From: Bradyrhizobium sp. AZCC 1693
Lineage (GTDB): Bacteria > Pseudomonadota > Alphaproteobacteria > Rhizobiales > Xanthobacteraceae
Assembly: GCF_036924745.1 (NCBI RefSeq)
Contig: NZ_JAZHSD010000001.1
Coordinates: forward strand, 4,836,001 to 4,900,000
Reading direction: 5' to 3'
Length of the DNA stretch: 64,000 nucleotides
Of this stretch, positions 37,335 through 47,101 are shown one piece after another (the first letter of the stretch is position 1; each line of letters starts with the position of its first letter). A model generated the notes under the pieces. The model worked only from the letters and a program-made list of their open reading frames with translations, was not told where the DNA came from and did not search any database. The position numbers and the translations under genes are program-made.

Positions 37335-37933
37335 CATTTCGGCGGCATTTGGCCCGCATTCGCGCACCAGCCGTTGCGATGGCCGCCGCTGTAGCTGCGG
37401 GCATGACCGGCCGCGAGCATCGCCGTCGAAACATTTCCGGTGCGCCTGGTTACAACGTCGGCGACGACGCGGCCGGAATATTTGTCTGGTCCGATATTGA
37501 AAATCCTGACATCGCCTTCGCTGAGCATTGCGCGCAACGCGCCCGTCGCAGCCTCGGCCATCTGCAGCTCCTGCGGGCACGACGCCTTCAACTCGGGCGC
37601 ATCGATACCGCGCAAGCGGATACGCGTGGTCGGATCGAGGCCAGGCTCCAGATGAACCCGAGCCTCAAACGTGTCGCCATCGATGGTGCGGATCACATCG
37701 ACGGGGTGACGCACATCAGAATTGCCGCCGCGCTTCCAGACCATCTCGGCATTGCGCGCCGCCTGGCTATCGACGGAATTCGACGCAGGCCATCGCAGCC
37801 ATTGCCGCACCGGCAGCATCGTCCCGGCCGCTACGCAAGCGACGAATACCCAAGGCAGGGCCGCCGAAAACCAGCGGCGCCGGGAACCCCGGCGCGGAGG
37901 CCGATATGCATTTATTCTCTCGTATGGGGACAT
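37334..37933 (-). CDS. Thermonuclease (SNase-like) family protein
   Basis: A 199-residue protein with one N-terminal membrane helix (WFSAALPWVFVACVAAGTML), so it is anchored or secreted. The staphylococcal-nuclease active site is present: DVIRTIDGDTFEARV, then TRIRLRGIDAPELKASC with Arg, Asp and Glu, and DKYSGRVVADV with the second Arg. It likely cuts nucleic acid outside the cytoplasm with calcium; the C-terminus is Gly/Asn-rich. It points towards the L,D-transpeptidase, with no gene in between. Confidence 0.85.
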   Translation of the reverse strand: MSPYERINAYRPPRRGSRRRWFSAALPWVFVACVAAGTMLPVRQWLRWPASNSVDSQAARNAEMVWKRGGNSDVRHPVDVIRTIDGDTFEARVHLEPGLDPTTRIRLRGIDAPELKASCPQELQMAEAATGALRAMLSEGDVRIFNIGPDKYSGRVVADVVTRRTGNVSTAMLAAGHARSYSGGHRNGWCANAGQMPPK

Positions 37934-38006
37934 ATTCCCCGACTAAGGGCTGAGTCGGGGCATCCGGCAAGGGCCCATTGCTATCCCTTTTGCTATCCCT
38001 TGGACC

Positions 38007-38216
38007 TCAAAAATCCGACGCGATCCCTTTGCGCTCCCAATCGCCATAGCGGGTCGGTTCCGGGCCCTTCGGACCCTGAAATTCCTTCTGCTGCGGCGTG
38101 GCGCTGGCCGCGGCGGCCTTGCGGCGCGCGTCGGCCTCGGCCAGCGCGCGCTCGGCGGCGGGCGTCAGCTTCTTGCGTTCCGCGACGGGCGCGGGGAATG
38201 AGGGACTGTCGGTCAT
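38007..38216 (-). CDS. DUF1674 protein (SDHAF4-like)
   Basis: A 69-residue protein that is mostly a charged helical region, then the family signature FQGPKGPEPTRYGDWERKGI and a terminal DF. In mitochondria the SDHAF4 relative assists assembly of succinate dehydrogenase flavoprotein. The divergent rsmB and the DUF1674-rsmB-purH neighbourhood match related genomes. Confidence 0.85.
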   Translation of the reverse strand: MTDSPSFPAPVAERKKLTPAAERALAEADARRKAAAASATPQQKEFQGPKGPEPTRYGDWERKGIASDF

Positions 38217-38293
38217 CGCAGTTCTCCTCTTAGCACAGGGATGAGCGCACAGATGACATCACATTCGCGAAATTGTCTGTGGCGATTCTTACA

Positions 38294-38315
38294 TTTGGCA
38301 TATTCGCATGCCAAA
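38294..38315. promoter_or_regulatory. Perfect 8-bp palindrome upstream of rsmB
   Basis: TTTGGCAT at 38294-38301 and ATGCCAAA at 38308-38315 are separated by 6 bases, a typical operator form. It lies between the divergent DUF1674 and rsmB genes. The first ATG of the long rsmB frame falls inside the palindrome, which argues for the later start. Confidence 0.4.
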
Positions 38316-38376
38316 CGGACTTTCATTCCAATGGCATGAGCCAGAACCTTTCCGCTTTCCGAGACATTGCCGCTTC

Positions 38377-39726
38377 ATGCCACCTTCCAGATTCGCAGTA
38401 CCTGCCGAAGTGCCCGGTCTCGCGGCACGCCGGATCGCGGCTGACATACTCGACGGCGTACTGCACAAGCACCGCACCCTCGACGACCAGCTTGACGGCG
38501 CCGGCGCGCATCCCGGGCTGAAGACGCTAGCCGATCGCGACCGCGCCCTGATGCGGCGGCTGGTGGCGACGATTCTGCGGCGGCTCGGCACGCTCGGTCA
38601 TTTGCTGTCGCGCCTGCTCGATCGCGGTATCCCGACGGATGCGCCGCGCGCGCAAAGCGCGCTGCTGATCGGCGCCGCGCAGATTCTCTGGATGGACGTC
38701 CCCGATCACGCCGCCGTCGATCTCTCGGTGCGGCTGGTGCAATCGGACCGACGCGCCGCGAAATATGCCGGCCTCGTCAACGCGGTGCTGCGCCGCTGTG
38801 CCCGCGAGGGGCAGCCGCTGATCGACGAAGTCAAATCGCAGAACCTGGATATTCCGCCATGGCTGCTGGCGCGCTGGATCGGCGCGTATGGCGAGACCAC
38901 CGCGCGGCAGATGGCGCTCGCCATCGGCCACGAACCATCGCTCGACATCACCGTGAAATCAGACCCGACACAATGGGCAAGCCGTCTGCACGGTGAAACG
39001 TTGCCGACCGGCACCGTGCGCACCTTGCTGCAGGGTTCGGTGACCATGCTGCCCGGCTTCACCGAGGGCCAGTGGTGGGTGCAGGACGCTGCCGCTGCGC
39101 TGCCGGCGCGGTTGTTCGGCGACGTCGCCGGCAAGACCATTGTCGATCTCTGCGCCGCGCCCGGCGGCAAAACCGCGCAACTGGCGCAAGCCGGCGCGCG
39201 CGTCACCGCGGTCGACCGCTCGCCGGCGCGCATGGCGCGGCTGCGTGACAATCTGGCGCGGCTTTCGCTGCAGGCCGACGACGTCGTGACCGATGCCGCC
39301 GAGTGGTCCGGTGGCGGCAATGGCGGCTTTGACGGCGTGCTGGTGGACGCGCCCTGCACCTCCACCGGCACCATAAGGCGTCACCCCGACGTGGCCTGGC
39401 TGCGTCAGGAAGCCGACATTGCCGCATTGACGGCGTTGCAGAAGCGATTGCTGCAACGGGCGGTCGCGCTGCTCAAACCGGGCGGAACGCTGGTCTATTG
39501 CACCTGTTCGCTGGAGCCGGAGGAAGGTGAGCAGGCCATAGCATCCCTGTTGGCCGCCGAATCCGGCATGAGCCGTGCCCCGGTGGAAGCAAGCGAGGTC
39601 GCGGGCTTAAGCGAAATCGTGACCGCAAACGGCGATTTGCGGACCCTGCCCTGCCATTTGCCCCATACTGACCCCCGGCTCGGCGGGTTGGATGGATTTT
39701 ACGCGGCTCGTCTGGTTAAATCCTGA
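38377..39726 (+). CDS. rsmB: 16S rRNA m5C967 methyltransferase (RsmB/Sun family)
   Basis: A 449-residue protein. The N-terminal part is a NusB-like helical domain (VLHKHRTLDDQLDGAG through GLVNAVLRRCAREGQPLIDE); the C-terminal part is the SAM methyltransferase with DLCAAPGGKTAQLAQAGA, DGVLVDAPCTSTGTIRRHPD and YCTCSLEPEEGEQAI, which supply the two cysteines of the m5C mechanism. The start at 38377 is chosen; 38308 would add 23 residues that begin in a palindrome. A heparinase follows 122 bases downstream. Confidence 0.92.
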   Translation: MPPSRFAVPAEVPGLAARRIAADILDGVLHKHRTLDDQLDGAGAHPGLKTLADRDRALMRRLVATILRRLGTLGHLLSRLLDRGIPTDAPRAQSALLIGAAQILWMDVPDHAAVDLSVRLVQSDRRAAKYAGLVNAVLRRCAREGQPLIDEVKSQNLDIPPWLLARWIGAYGETTARQMALAIGHEPSLDITVKSDPTQWASRLHGETLPTGTVRTLLQGSVTMLPGFTEGQWWVQDAAAALPARLFGDVAGKTIVDLCAAPGGKTAQLAQAGARVTAVDRSPARMARLRDNLARLSLQADDVVTDAAEWSGGGNGGFDGVLVDAPCTSTGTIRRHPDVAWLRQEADIAALTALQKRLLQRAVALLKPGGTLVYCTCSLEPEEGEQAIASLLAAESGMSRAPVEASEVAGLSEIVTANGDLRTLPCHLPHTDPRLGGLDGFYAARLVKS

Positions 39727-39848
39727 TTTTAAACTGGAATTTCTCGGCCTTCGGGGTGATTCGCCGGCTTTCAAGATGGTGTCATCCCGGCGTTTCCGGA
39801 TTAAAAGGATTCGCCAGAATACCCCTCCCTCCCTAAGCAAGGCACGGC

Positions 39849-41603
39849 GTGTCGGTCGCTCAACGCAGACGCATCTCGACGCTTATCATGAGCCGCTCGG
39901 CGCGGACCGTGATCGCGCGTGCGACCGGCGCTACGGTGGCGGTGTCGCGCTTGTGGCCCGGCCGCGCCGACCGGCTGATCATCGCACCGCATGACCTGCG
40001 CACCGCCGACGCCACCCGCGCCGCCGAGATCTATGCCGGCCGTTTCGTGTTCGCCGGCAAGATCGTGACCTGCCATGGCCGCTCGATCTTCGATCTCGAA
40101 CCGCCGTCGGAAGATTGGGAAGTCGCCCTGCTCGGCTTCGGCTGGCTGCGGCATCTTCGCGCCGCCGACACCGCGCTGACCCGCGCCAATGCCCGCTCGC
40201 TGGTCGACGACTGGATCTCGAATCCGGCGCGCAAGCGGCCGCTCGAACGCCGCGCCGACGTGCTGGCGCGCCGCGTGATCTCGCTGTTGTCGCAGGCGCC
40301 GCTGGTGCTCGGCGACACCGACGGAAAATTCTATCGCAAATATCTGCGCGGGCTGACCCGCGAGATTCGCTATTTGCGCTACGCGATGCTCGACATCGCC
40401 GACGGCGTGTCGCGGCTGCAGGTCCTGATCGCGCTTTGCTACGCTTCGCTGTGCCTTGCCAATCAGGCGCGTCACATCCGTTCCGCCACGCGACGGCTTT
40501 CCGACGAATTGCAGCGGCAGATCCTGCCCGACGGCGGGCACATCTCGCGCAATCCCGGCGCGCTGGTCGAGCTGCTCAGCGACCTGCTGCCGCTGCGGCA
40601 GACCTTTGCCGCCCGCAACATCGCGCCGCCGCCGGCGCTTTTGAATGCGATCGACCGCATGATGCCGATGCTGCGCTTCTTCCGTCATGGCGACGGCAGT
40701 TTTGCGCTGTTCAACGGCATGAGCAACGCGCCCTCGGACCTGGTGGCCACCCTGCTTGCCTATGACGACACCCACGGCGTGCCGATGTCGAACATGCCGC
40801 ATACCGGCTTCCAGCGCCTCGATGCCGGCACGACGACCGTCATCATGGACGCCGGGCCGCCGCCGCCGCCGAATGTCAGCCAGGAAGCGCATGCCGGTTG
40901 CCTCTCGTTCGAATTGTCTTCCGGAGCGAGCCGGATCGTCATCAATTGCGGCATGCCCTCGACCGGCCGCGACAATTGGCGCACCTTTGCGCGCAGCACC
41001 GCGGCGCATTCGACCCTGACCTATCACGACACGTCCTCGTGCCAGTTCATCGAACTGTCGGCAATGAAGCGCCTGCTGCAGGGCGCGCCCGTCGTCAGCG
41101 GCCCGGCCAACGTGGAAAGCTACCGTGAGGCGGTGGTCGATGGCGATCTCCTGACCACGTCGCATGACGGGTACCTTGCAAAATTCGGCGTCGTGCACCG
41201 CCGGGTGCTGATGATCTCCCAGGACGGCGGCAGGCTCGACGGCGAGGACACCATCGCGCCGGCGCCGGGCGCGCGCATCAAGGGCGACCAGACCGATTTT
41301 GCCCTGCGGTTTCATCTGCATCCCGCGGTGAAGGCAAGCCGCCTCAGCGACGCGCGCGGCGTCATGCTGGTATTGCCCAACCGCGACGTCTGGACCTTCG
41401 AGGCGCTCGACGACAAGGTCGACCTTGAGGACAGCGTATTTCTGGCCGGCAATGACGGCCCCCGCCGCACCGCCCAGATCGTGATCCGCCAGGATTCCCG
41501 CCACGCCTCCTCGGTCCGCTGGAGTTTTGTCCGCTCGACGACGACGGCGGCCGGCACGACCGCCCGGCGCAATGCGCGGCGCGAGCCGGAACTGCCGCTT
41601 TAA
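39849..41603 (+). CDS. Heparinase II/III family protein
   Basis: A 584-residue protein with GTG start at 39849. It has the all-alpha toroid of polysaccharide lyases (RKRPLERRADVLARRVISLL, then LSDELQRQILPDGGHISRNP) and a beta-rich C-terminal part with AGCLSFELSSGASRIVINCG and TAAHSTLTYHDTSSCQF, the typical S-H-x-T-L segment. It probably cleaves an acidic polysaccharide, perhaps of the envelope. Neither a signal peptide nor a membrane helix is obvious, so its location is uncertain. The neighbours rsmB and purH match other Bradyrhizobium-like genomes. Confidence 0.85.
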   Translation: MSVAQRRRISTLIMSRSARTVIARATGATVAVSRLWPGRADRLIIAPHDLRTADATRAAEIYAGRFVFAGKIVTCHGRSIFDLEPPSEDWEVALLGFGWLRHLRAADTALTRANARSLVDDWISNPARKRPLERRADVLARRVISLLSQAPLVLGDTDGKFYRKYLRGLTREIRYLRYAMLDIADGVSRLQVLIALCYASLCLANQARHIRSATRRLSDELQRQILPDGGHISRNPGALVELLSDLLPLRQTFAARNIAPPPALLNAIDRMMPMLRFFRHGDGSFALFNGMSNAPSDLVATLLAYDDTHGVPMSNMPHTGFQRLDAGTTTVIMDAGPPPPPNVSQEAHAGCLSFELSSGASRIVINCGMPSTGRDNWRTFARSTAAHSTLTYHDTSSCQFIELSAMKRLLQGAPVVSGPANVESYREAVVDGDLLTTSHDGYLAKFGVVHRRVLMISQDGGRLDGEDTIAPAPGARIKGDQTDFALRFHLHPAVKASRLSDARGVMLVLPNRDVWTFEALDDKVDLEDSVFLAGNDGPRRTAQIVIRQDSRHASSVRWSFVRSTTTAAGTTARRNARREPELPL

Positions 41604-41622
41604 AGAACGACACGCCGCTATC

Positions 41623-41711
41623 CGTCATGGCCGGGCTTGACCCGGCCATCCACGCCTTTCTGCTCCATTGGGACCAAGACGTGGATGCCCGGGACAAGCC
41701 CGGGCATGACG
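41623..41711. repeat. Intergenic palindromic repeat (same family as 12310)
   Basis: CGTCATGGCCGGGCTTGACC at one end and CCCGGGCATGACG at the other are complementary, and CATCCACG / CGTGGATG form an inner pair. It fills the gap between heparinase and purH. Confidence 0.7.
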
Positions 41712-41805
41712 GCCCCTTTCAATTTCGGCGGAAATCCACGTCGACGGCGGTTTCATGTCCCGCAAAACCGTGCTACCCGGCGGCCTTTCCACACAGGACT
41801 AAGCC

Positions 41806-43398
41806 ATGACCGACCATCCGCGCCGTATAACCCGCGCCCTGTTGTCCGTTTCCGACAAGACCGGCCTGATCGAATTTGCCAAGGCGCTGGCCGGACATGG
41901 CGTCGAGCTCGTCTCCACGGGGGGCACCGCGAAGGCGATCGCGGCGGCCGGGCTACCGGTCAAGGACGTCTCGGACCTGACGGGCTTTCCCGAAATGATG
42001 GACGGCCGGGTCAAGACGCTGCACCCCAGGGTGCATGGCGGCCTGCTTGCGATCCGCGACAACAAGGAGCATGCCGACGCGATGAAGGCGCATGGCATCG
42101 CGCCGATCGATCTGCTCGTGGTCAACCTCTACCCGTTCGAGGAGACCGTCGACAAAGGCGCGGGCTACGAAGACTGCATCGAGAACATCGACATCGGTGG
42201 TCCCGCGATGATCCGCGCAGCTGCGAAGAACCACGACGATGTCGCTGTCGTCGTCGAGGCGCAGGACTATCAGGCCGTGCTCGACGAACTCGCCGCCAAC
42301 AAGGGTGCAACGACGCTGTCGCTGCGCCGGCGCCTTGCCGCAAAAGCCTATGCGCGCACCGCCGCCTATGACGCCGCGATCTCGAACTGGTTCGCGCTTC
42401 AGCTCAAGAACGACGCGCCGGATTTCCGCGCCTTCGGCGGCCGCTTAATCCAGTCCTTGCGCTATGGCGAGAACCCGCACCAGACGGCCGCGTTCTATCG
42501 CACGCCCGACAAGCGGCCCGGCGTCGCCACCGCGCGGCAAATGCAGGGCAAGGAACTGTCCTACAACAACATCAACGATACCGACGCGGCCTATGAGTGC
42601 ATCGGCGAATTTGATCCGAAGCGCACAGCGGCATGCGTCATCGTAAAGCATGCGAACCCCTGCGGCGTTGCGGAGGGACCTGATCTCGTCACCGCCTATC
42701 GCCGCGCGCTCGCCTGCGACTCGACCTCCGCCTATGGCGGAATCATCGCAGTCAACCGCACGCTCGATGCGGAAGCCGCGCGCGCCATCATCGGCATCTT
42801 CACCGAAGTGATCATCGCGCCCGACGCCACCGAAGAAGCAATTTCGATAATCGGCGGCAGGAAGAATTTGCGGCTGCTGCTCGCGGGCGGCCTGCCTGAT
42901 CCGCGCGCGGCCGGCCTGACCGCCAAGACGGTTGCCGGTGGCCTGCTGGTGCAGAGCCGCGACAATGCCGTCGTTGAGGACATGGATATCAAGGTTGCGA
43001 CCCGGCGCGCGCCGACGGACGCCGAACTGCGCGATCTCAAATTCGCTTTCCGTGTCGCCAAGCACGTCAAGTCGAACACGATTATTTACGCCAAGGATCT
43101 CGCCACCGTCGGCATCGGCGCCGGCCAGATGAGCCGGGTCGATTCCGCACGCATCGCCGCCCGCAAGGCGCTCGATGCCGCGGCTGAACTGAATCTCGCC
43201 GAACCCCTGACCAAGGGCTCCGTCGTCGCTTCCGACGCTTTCTTCCCCTTCGCCGACGGCATGCTGGCGTGCATCGAAGCCGGTGCCACCGCCGTGATCC
43301 AGCCGGGCGGCTCGATGCGTGATGATGAAGTCATCAAGGCCGCCGACGACCACGGCATCACCATGGTGTTCACCGGCGTGCGCCACTTCAGGCATTGA
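41806..43398 (+). CDS. purH: Bifunctional AICAR transformylase / IMP cyclohydrolase
   Basis: A 530-residue enzyme for the last two steps of purine synthesis. The N-terminal MGS-like cyclohydrolase part has [20 protein letters not shown] and [16 protein letters not shown]; the transformylase part has [20 protein letters not shown] and [20 protein letters not shown] with the catalytic Lys and His. The C-terminus [14 protein letters not shown] is the normal end. It uses 10-formyl-THF, which FolD (5935-6819) helps supply. Confidence 0.97.
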   Translation: MTDHPRRITRALLSVSDKTGLIEFAKALAGHGVELVSTGGTAKAIAAAGLPVKDVSDLTGFPEMMDGRVKTLHPRVHGGLLAIRDNKEHADAMKAHGIAPIDLLVVNLYPFEETVDKGAGYEDCIENIDIGGPAMIRAAAKNHDDVAVVVEAQDYQAVLDELAANKGATTLSLRRRLAAKAYARTAAYDAAISNWFALQLKNDAPDFRAFGGRLIQSLRYGENPHQTAAFYRTPDKRPGVATARQMQGKELSYNNINDTDAAYECIGEFDPKRTAACVIVKHANPCGVAEGPDLVTAYRRALACDSTSAYGGIIAVNRTLDAEAARAIIGIFTEVIIAPDATEEAISIIGGRKNLRLLLAGGLPDPRAAGLTAKTVAGGLLVQSRDNAVVEDMDIKVATRRAPTDAELRDLKFAFRVAKHVKSNTIIYAKDLATVGIGAGQMSRVDSARIAARKALDAAAELNLAEPLTKGSVVASDAFFPFADGMLACIEAGATAVIQPGGSMRDDEVIKAADDHGITMVFTGVRHFRH

Positions 43399-43781
43399 AC
43401 GACTGGCTTCGTCATTGCGATCGAAGCTGCGTAGGGTGGGCAAAGGCGCGTTAGCGACGTGCCCACCCTTTTCAAGACATGCTCGACGATAGATGGTGGG
43501 CACGCTGTCGCTTTGCCCGCCCTACGGACTGACAGGAGGGCGGGAAGTTCTGCAGCAAACCTCGGGCGCAATGCGTCGCGAGATCACAAACACATATTCG
43601 GTCGTCATCACCCGCCTTGTGCGCAATTGCGCACTGGGGCGGGTGATCCAGTATTCCACAGGCAGCAGTGATAGGACCGATAAGCCGCGGCGTACTGGAT
43701 CCCCCGCCGGAGCCTGTCATCGGGCTCGCCAAAGGCGAGACCCGGTGGCGGGGGACGACGACGTCATCCAGTCGCTCGCCG
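43399..43781. repeat. 383-base gap filled by several palindromic repeats
   Basis: GTAGGGTGGGCAAAGGCGCG and GTGCCCACC near 43431-43475, then GGTGGGCACGC with GCCCGCCCTACG at 43495-43530, and a second block around CCAGTA / TACTGGATC near 43648-43700. No reading frame here has recognisable protein. It lies between convergent purH and the MFS gene. Confidence 0.65.
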
Positions 43782-45167
43782 TCACTCCCTCACCCGCGTC
43801 AGCAGCGCCAGGCCTGCAAGGAAAAACACGACCAGCATCGCCATGCCGGCCTTCTGGCTCGCGGTGTATGCCGTGATCGCGCCGATCAAGAGCGGACCGA
43901 TGAACGACGTCACCTTCCCGGTCAGCGCGAACAGTCCAAAATACTGCGCGATGCGATCTTTCGGCGCGAGACGTATCAGGAGCGTGCGCGACGCCGCCTG
44001 CAGCGGGCCGCCGGCCGCGCCGATCAGACATCCGAGCACGAGATAGGCGCGCTCGGCCGCTCCCGAGAACAGCGGGCCGCCCGGCACCGGCGGTGCGACC
44101 TTGACGAACAGAATCGAATCCCTGTCGACCAGCAAAATCGCAGCCAACGCAAACAGCAGGATCAGCAAGCTGCCGGCGATGACGCGCTTGGGTCCGAGTT
44201 TGTCGTCGAGCTTGCCGCCGAGCCACGCGCCGAAGGTTCCGGCGATGGCCAGCAGAATTCCAAAACTTCCGATCTGGATCGTATGCCAGCCGAACGTGCC
44301 GGCGGCGTAGATGCCCCCGAACGCAAACAGCGACACCAGCCCGTCAGTATAGATCATGTTGGCGAGCAGGAACGCCGCCACCGATCTCTGCTTCGGCAAT
44401 TCGCCGAGCGTCCGCTTCAGCCCGTTCAATCCTTCGCGCAACGCCTCGCGGATCGGACGCTTTGCCGGGTAATCCGGCGTCAGCAGAAACATCGGCAATA
44501 CGAAGATGATGAACCAGATGCCGGTCAGCGGGCCGGTAATGCGATCGCCCTGGTGGCTGACCGGGTCGAGGCCGAACAGCGGCGCCAGGCCGAAAAGTGT
44601 GCGCCCCGTTTCGGGGTTCGCGGCCAGAAAGCCGAGCACCAGGACGAGGCTGAGGATGCCGCCGATATAACCGGTGGCCCATCCGGTGCCGGACAATCGC
44701 CCGATTCGATCCGGCGGCACCAGCGTCGGCATCATCGCGTTGTTGAAGACGGTGGCGAATTCGACGCCGACGCTCGCGATCGAATAGGCAAGCAACAGCG
44801 CCGGGATGACGCTCGGGTCACCAGGCTTTCCGAACCACATCAAGGAGGCGCCGATCACCAGCAACGCGCCAAAACCGGCGATCCACGGCTTGCGGCGTCC
44901 GCTGGCATCGGCAATCGCGCCCAGCACCGGCGACAGCAGCGCGATCATCAGGCCGGCGGCCGCGGTGGCAAATCCCCACAATGCCTGCCCCTGCGCCGGA
45001 TCCGGCGCGACGAAGCCCGCGAAATAGGGCGCAAATACAAAGGTGGTGATCAGTGTGAAATAAGGCTGCGCGGCCCAATCGAAGAAGATCCAGCTGATGA
45101 CGGCGGCGCGGCGCGGATATTCCCGCGGTATTTCGGCGCCGGCTGCCTCGGAAGCGATCACCGTCAT
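43782..45167 (-). CDS. MFS transporter, UMF1 (Atg22-like) family
   Basis: A 461-residue membrane protein from the ATG at 45167, which has GGAAA upstream; the frame extends to 45338. The family start is visible: AAVISWIFFDWAAQPYFTLI (the W-x-x-F-D-W-A segment), then GAIADASGRRKPWIAGFGAL as the MFS loop motif, and twelve helices. The substrate is unknown; the family includes amino-acid exporters of the yeast vacuole. It is divergent from ggt across 128 bases. Confidence 0.85.
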   Translation of the reverse strand: MTVIASEAAGAEIPREYPRRAAVISWIFFDWAAQPYFTLITTFVFAPYFAGFVAPDPAQGQALWGFATAAAGLMIALLSPVLGAIADASGRRKPWIAGFGALLVIGASLMWFGKPGDPSVIPALLLAYSIASVGVEFATVFNNAMMPTLVPPDRIGRLSGTGWATGYIGGILSLVLVLGFLAANPETGRTLFGLAPLFGLDPVSHQGDRITGPLTGIWFIIFVLPMFLLTPDYPAKRPIREALREGLNGLKRTLGELPKQRSVAAFLLANMIYTDGLVSLFAFGGIYAAGTFGWHTIQIGSFGILLAIAGTFGAWLGGKLDDKLGPKRVIAGSLLILLFALAAILLVDRDSILFVKVAPPVPGGPLFSGAAERAYLVLGCLIGAAGGPLQAASRTLLIRLAPKDRIAQYFGLFALTGKVTSFIGPLLIGAITAYTASQKAGMAMLVVFFLAGLALLTRVRE

Positions 45168-45295
45168 GTGAGAAATTTCCTTCAAAAGCCTCGCGTGGCA
45201 TTTTGCCCGTTGAGTCCGAACCCATATAGCATGCGTCACCGGCGCTGGGGGCTGTTGCCAGGCGTCACACAGACTCCAACTGCGGCGGATTTTCG

Positions 45296-47041
45296 ATGGC
45301 GGTCTTTTCAATCCGGTGGCGTCGAGTAGCCGCCACATTCGTACTTGCGTTTGCCTTTGGGGCGACGGCCTTCGCGCAGGAACGCCGCTCTTACGCGCCC
45401 CCCGATCTCACTACCGTTCGCGCCATCGCGGCCGAGCATGGTTTGGTGGTGGCACAGGAGAGGCTTGCCGCGCAAGTCGGTGCCGATATCCTCCGGCAGG
45501 GCGGCAATGCGGTCGACGCCGCGGTCGCCACCGGTTTTGCGCTTGCCGTCACCTATCCGCGCGCCGGAAACATCGGCGGCGGTGGCTTCATGGTGATTCA
45601 TTCGGCCGGGCGCAACGAGGATGTCGCCATCGATTATCGCGAGACCGCGCCGGGTGCGATCACGTCGGATGTTTTTCTTGGGGCCGACGGCAAGCCCGAT
45701 ACCGACAAGTCGCGCAATTCCGCACTTGGTATCGGCGTGCCCGGCACGGTAGCCGGGCTGGCAGTGGCGCTCGAGAGATACGGCTCCGGCCGTTTCACAC
45801 TCGCGCAAATCCTCAAACCCGCCATCGAACTGGCGCGCGACGGTTTTGTGGTCGCCGACGACATGGCCGACACGCTGTCGGATATGTACCGCCGAATGGG
45901 ACGCTGGCCGAATTCGGCAAAGGCGTTGTCCCGCAGCGACGGCACGCCCCTGCAGGAGGGCGACCGGTTGATTCAGGCCGACCTCGCTGCAACATTGTCG
46001 GCGATTGCCGATCAGGGGGCGCGCGGATTTTATGAGGGGCCGGTGGCCGAACGGCTGGCAAAGGCTGTCCGCGACGGCGGCGGCCTCATGACGGTGGACG
46101 ATCTGAAATCCTATCAGGCTGTCATCCGCAGCCCGGTGCGCGGCAGCTACCGCGGCTACGAGATCGTATCGATGCCGCTGCCCTCCTCCGGCGGCACGGT
46201 TTTGCTGGAGACGCTGAACATTCTCGAAGGGTTTCCGATGCCGGACATGAAGCAGGGCACCGCGCCTTCGCTCCACGTCATGATCGAAGCCATGAAGCGT
46301 GCTTACGCCGACCGCGCGCGCTATCTTGGCGATCCCGCCTTCGTCAACGCACCGGTCAATGTCCTGGTCACCAAGGAATACGCCGCGCGGCAACGCGCCA
46401 GTATCGATCTCGATCGCGCGACGCCCGCCGCCGATGTGCTGTCGGTGAGTCCGGCGCGGGAGGGCGCCAACACCACGCATTATTCGGTCGTCGATTCCAG
46501 CGGCAATGCGGTCAGCAACACCTACACGCTGAACTTCCCCTACGGCGTCGGCCTGGTCGCCGAGGGCACCGGCGTGCTGCTCAACAACGAGCTCGACGAT
46601 TTCACCGCAGCACCCGGCGCCTCGAACGCCTTTGGCCTGGTCGGCTTCGAAGCCAATCTGCCCGGCCCTGGAAAGCGGCCATTATCGTCGATGTCGCCGA
46701 CCATTGTGCTGAAGGACGGCAAGCCGGTGCTGGTAACGGGTACACCCGGCGGCAGCCGCATCATTTCGGCGGTGCTGCAGGTCGTGGTCGACGTGCTCGA
46801 CTACAACATGGATGTCGCCGCCGCCGTTGCGGCACCGCGGGTTCATCATCAATGGCTGCCCGATGAAGTGCGGGTAGAACGCGGGTTTTCCGACGAGGTG
46901 TTAGCCGGGCTGAAGGCGAAAGGCCACAAGGTGATCGAGCCGCTCGGCCAGACGTCGGCGAATTCGATCGCGGTCACGCCGAACGGCCTGCTCGGCGCAC
47001 CCGACCCCCGCACAAGGGGCGCGGCGGCGGTCGGACAATGA
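45296..47041 (+). CDS. ggt: Gamma-glutamyltransferase
   Basis: A 581-residue periplasmic enzyme that cleaves glutathione and other gamma-glutamyl compounds, made as a precursor that cuts itself. A signal peptide (AATFVLAFAFGATAFAQ) is followed by the large subunit with GLVVAQERLAAQVGADILRQ, GGNAVDAAVATGFALAVTYP and GGGGFMVIH. The small subunit begins at the catalytic Thr in EGANTTHYSVVDSSGNAVS, and RPLSSMSPTIVLKDGKPVLV completes the site. The last SANSIAV segment is normal. Near a divergent UMF1 transporter. Confidence 0.95.
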   Translation: MAVFSIRWRRVAATFVLAFAFGATAFAQERRSYAPPDLTTVRAIAAEHGLVVAQERLAAQVGADILRQGGNAVDAAVATGFALAVTYPRAGNIGGGGFMVIHSAGRNEDVAIDYRETAPGAITSDVFLGADGKPDTDKSRNSALGIGVPGTVAGLAVALERYGSGRFTLAQILKPAIELARDGFVVADDMADTLSDMYRRMGRWPNSAKALSRSDGTPLQEGDRLIQADLAATLSAIADQGARGFYEGPVAERLAKAVRDGGGLMTVDDLKSYQAVIRSPVRGSYRGYEIVSMPLPSSGGTVLLETLNILEGFPMPDMKQGTAPSLHVMIEAMKRAYADRARYLGDPAFVNAPVNVLVTKEYAARQRASIDLDRATPAADVLSVSPAREGANTTHYSVVDSSGNAVSNTYTLNFPYGVGLVAEGTGVLLNNELDDFTAAPGASNAFGLVGFEANLPGPGKRPLSSMSPTIVLKDGKPVLVTGTPGGSRIISAVLQVVVDVLDYNMDVAAAVAAPRVHHQWLPDEVRVERGFSDEVLAGLKAKGHKVIEPLGQTSANSIAVTPNGLLGAPDPRTRGAAAVGQ

Positions 47042-47101
47042 GGACGTGCACTCGTGAGGGACGCGCCGTAATATGCGTCCCCTCTCACAGGAGAGTTTCA
47101 G

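Noticed and set aside
39801..41504. Minus-strand frame of 567 residues
   Set aside because: Antisense to the heparinase gene; no protein-like helices or sites.
43668..45329. Plus-strand frame of 553 residues
   Set aside because: Antisense to the UMF1 transporter; Arg/Gln-rich, no recognisable motif.
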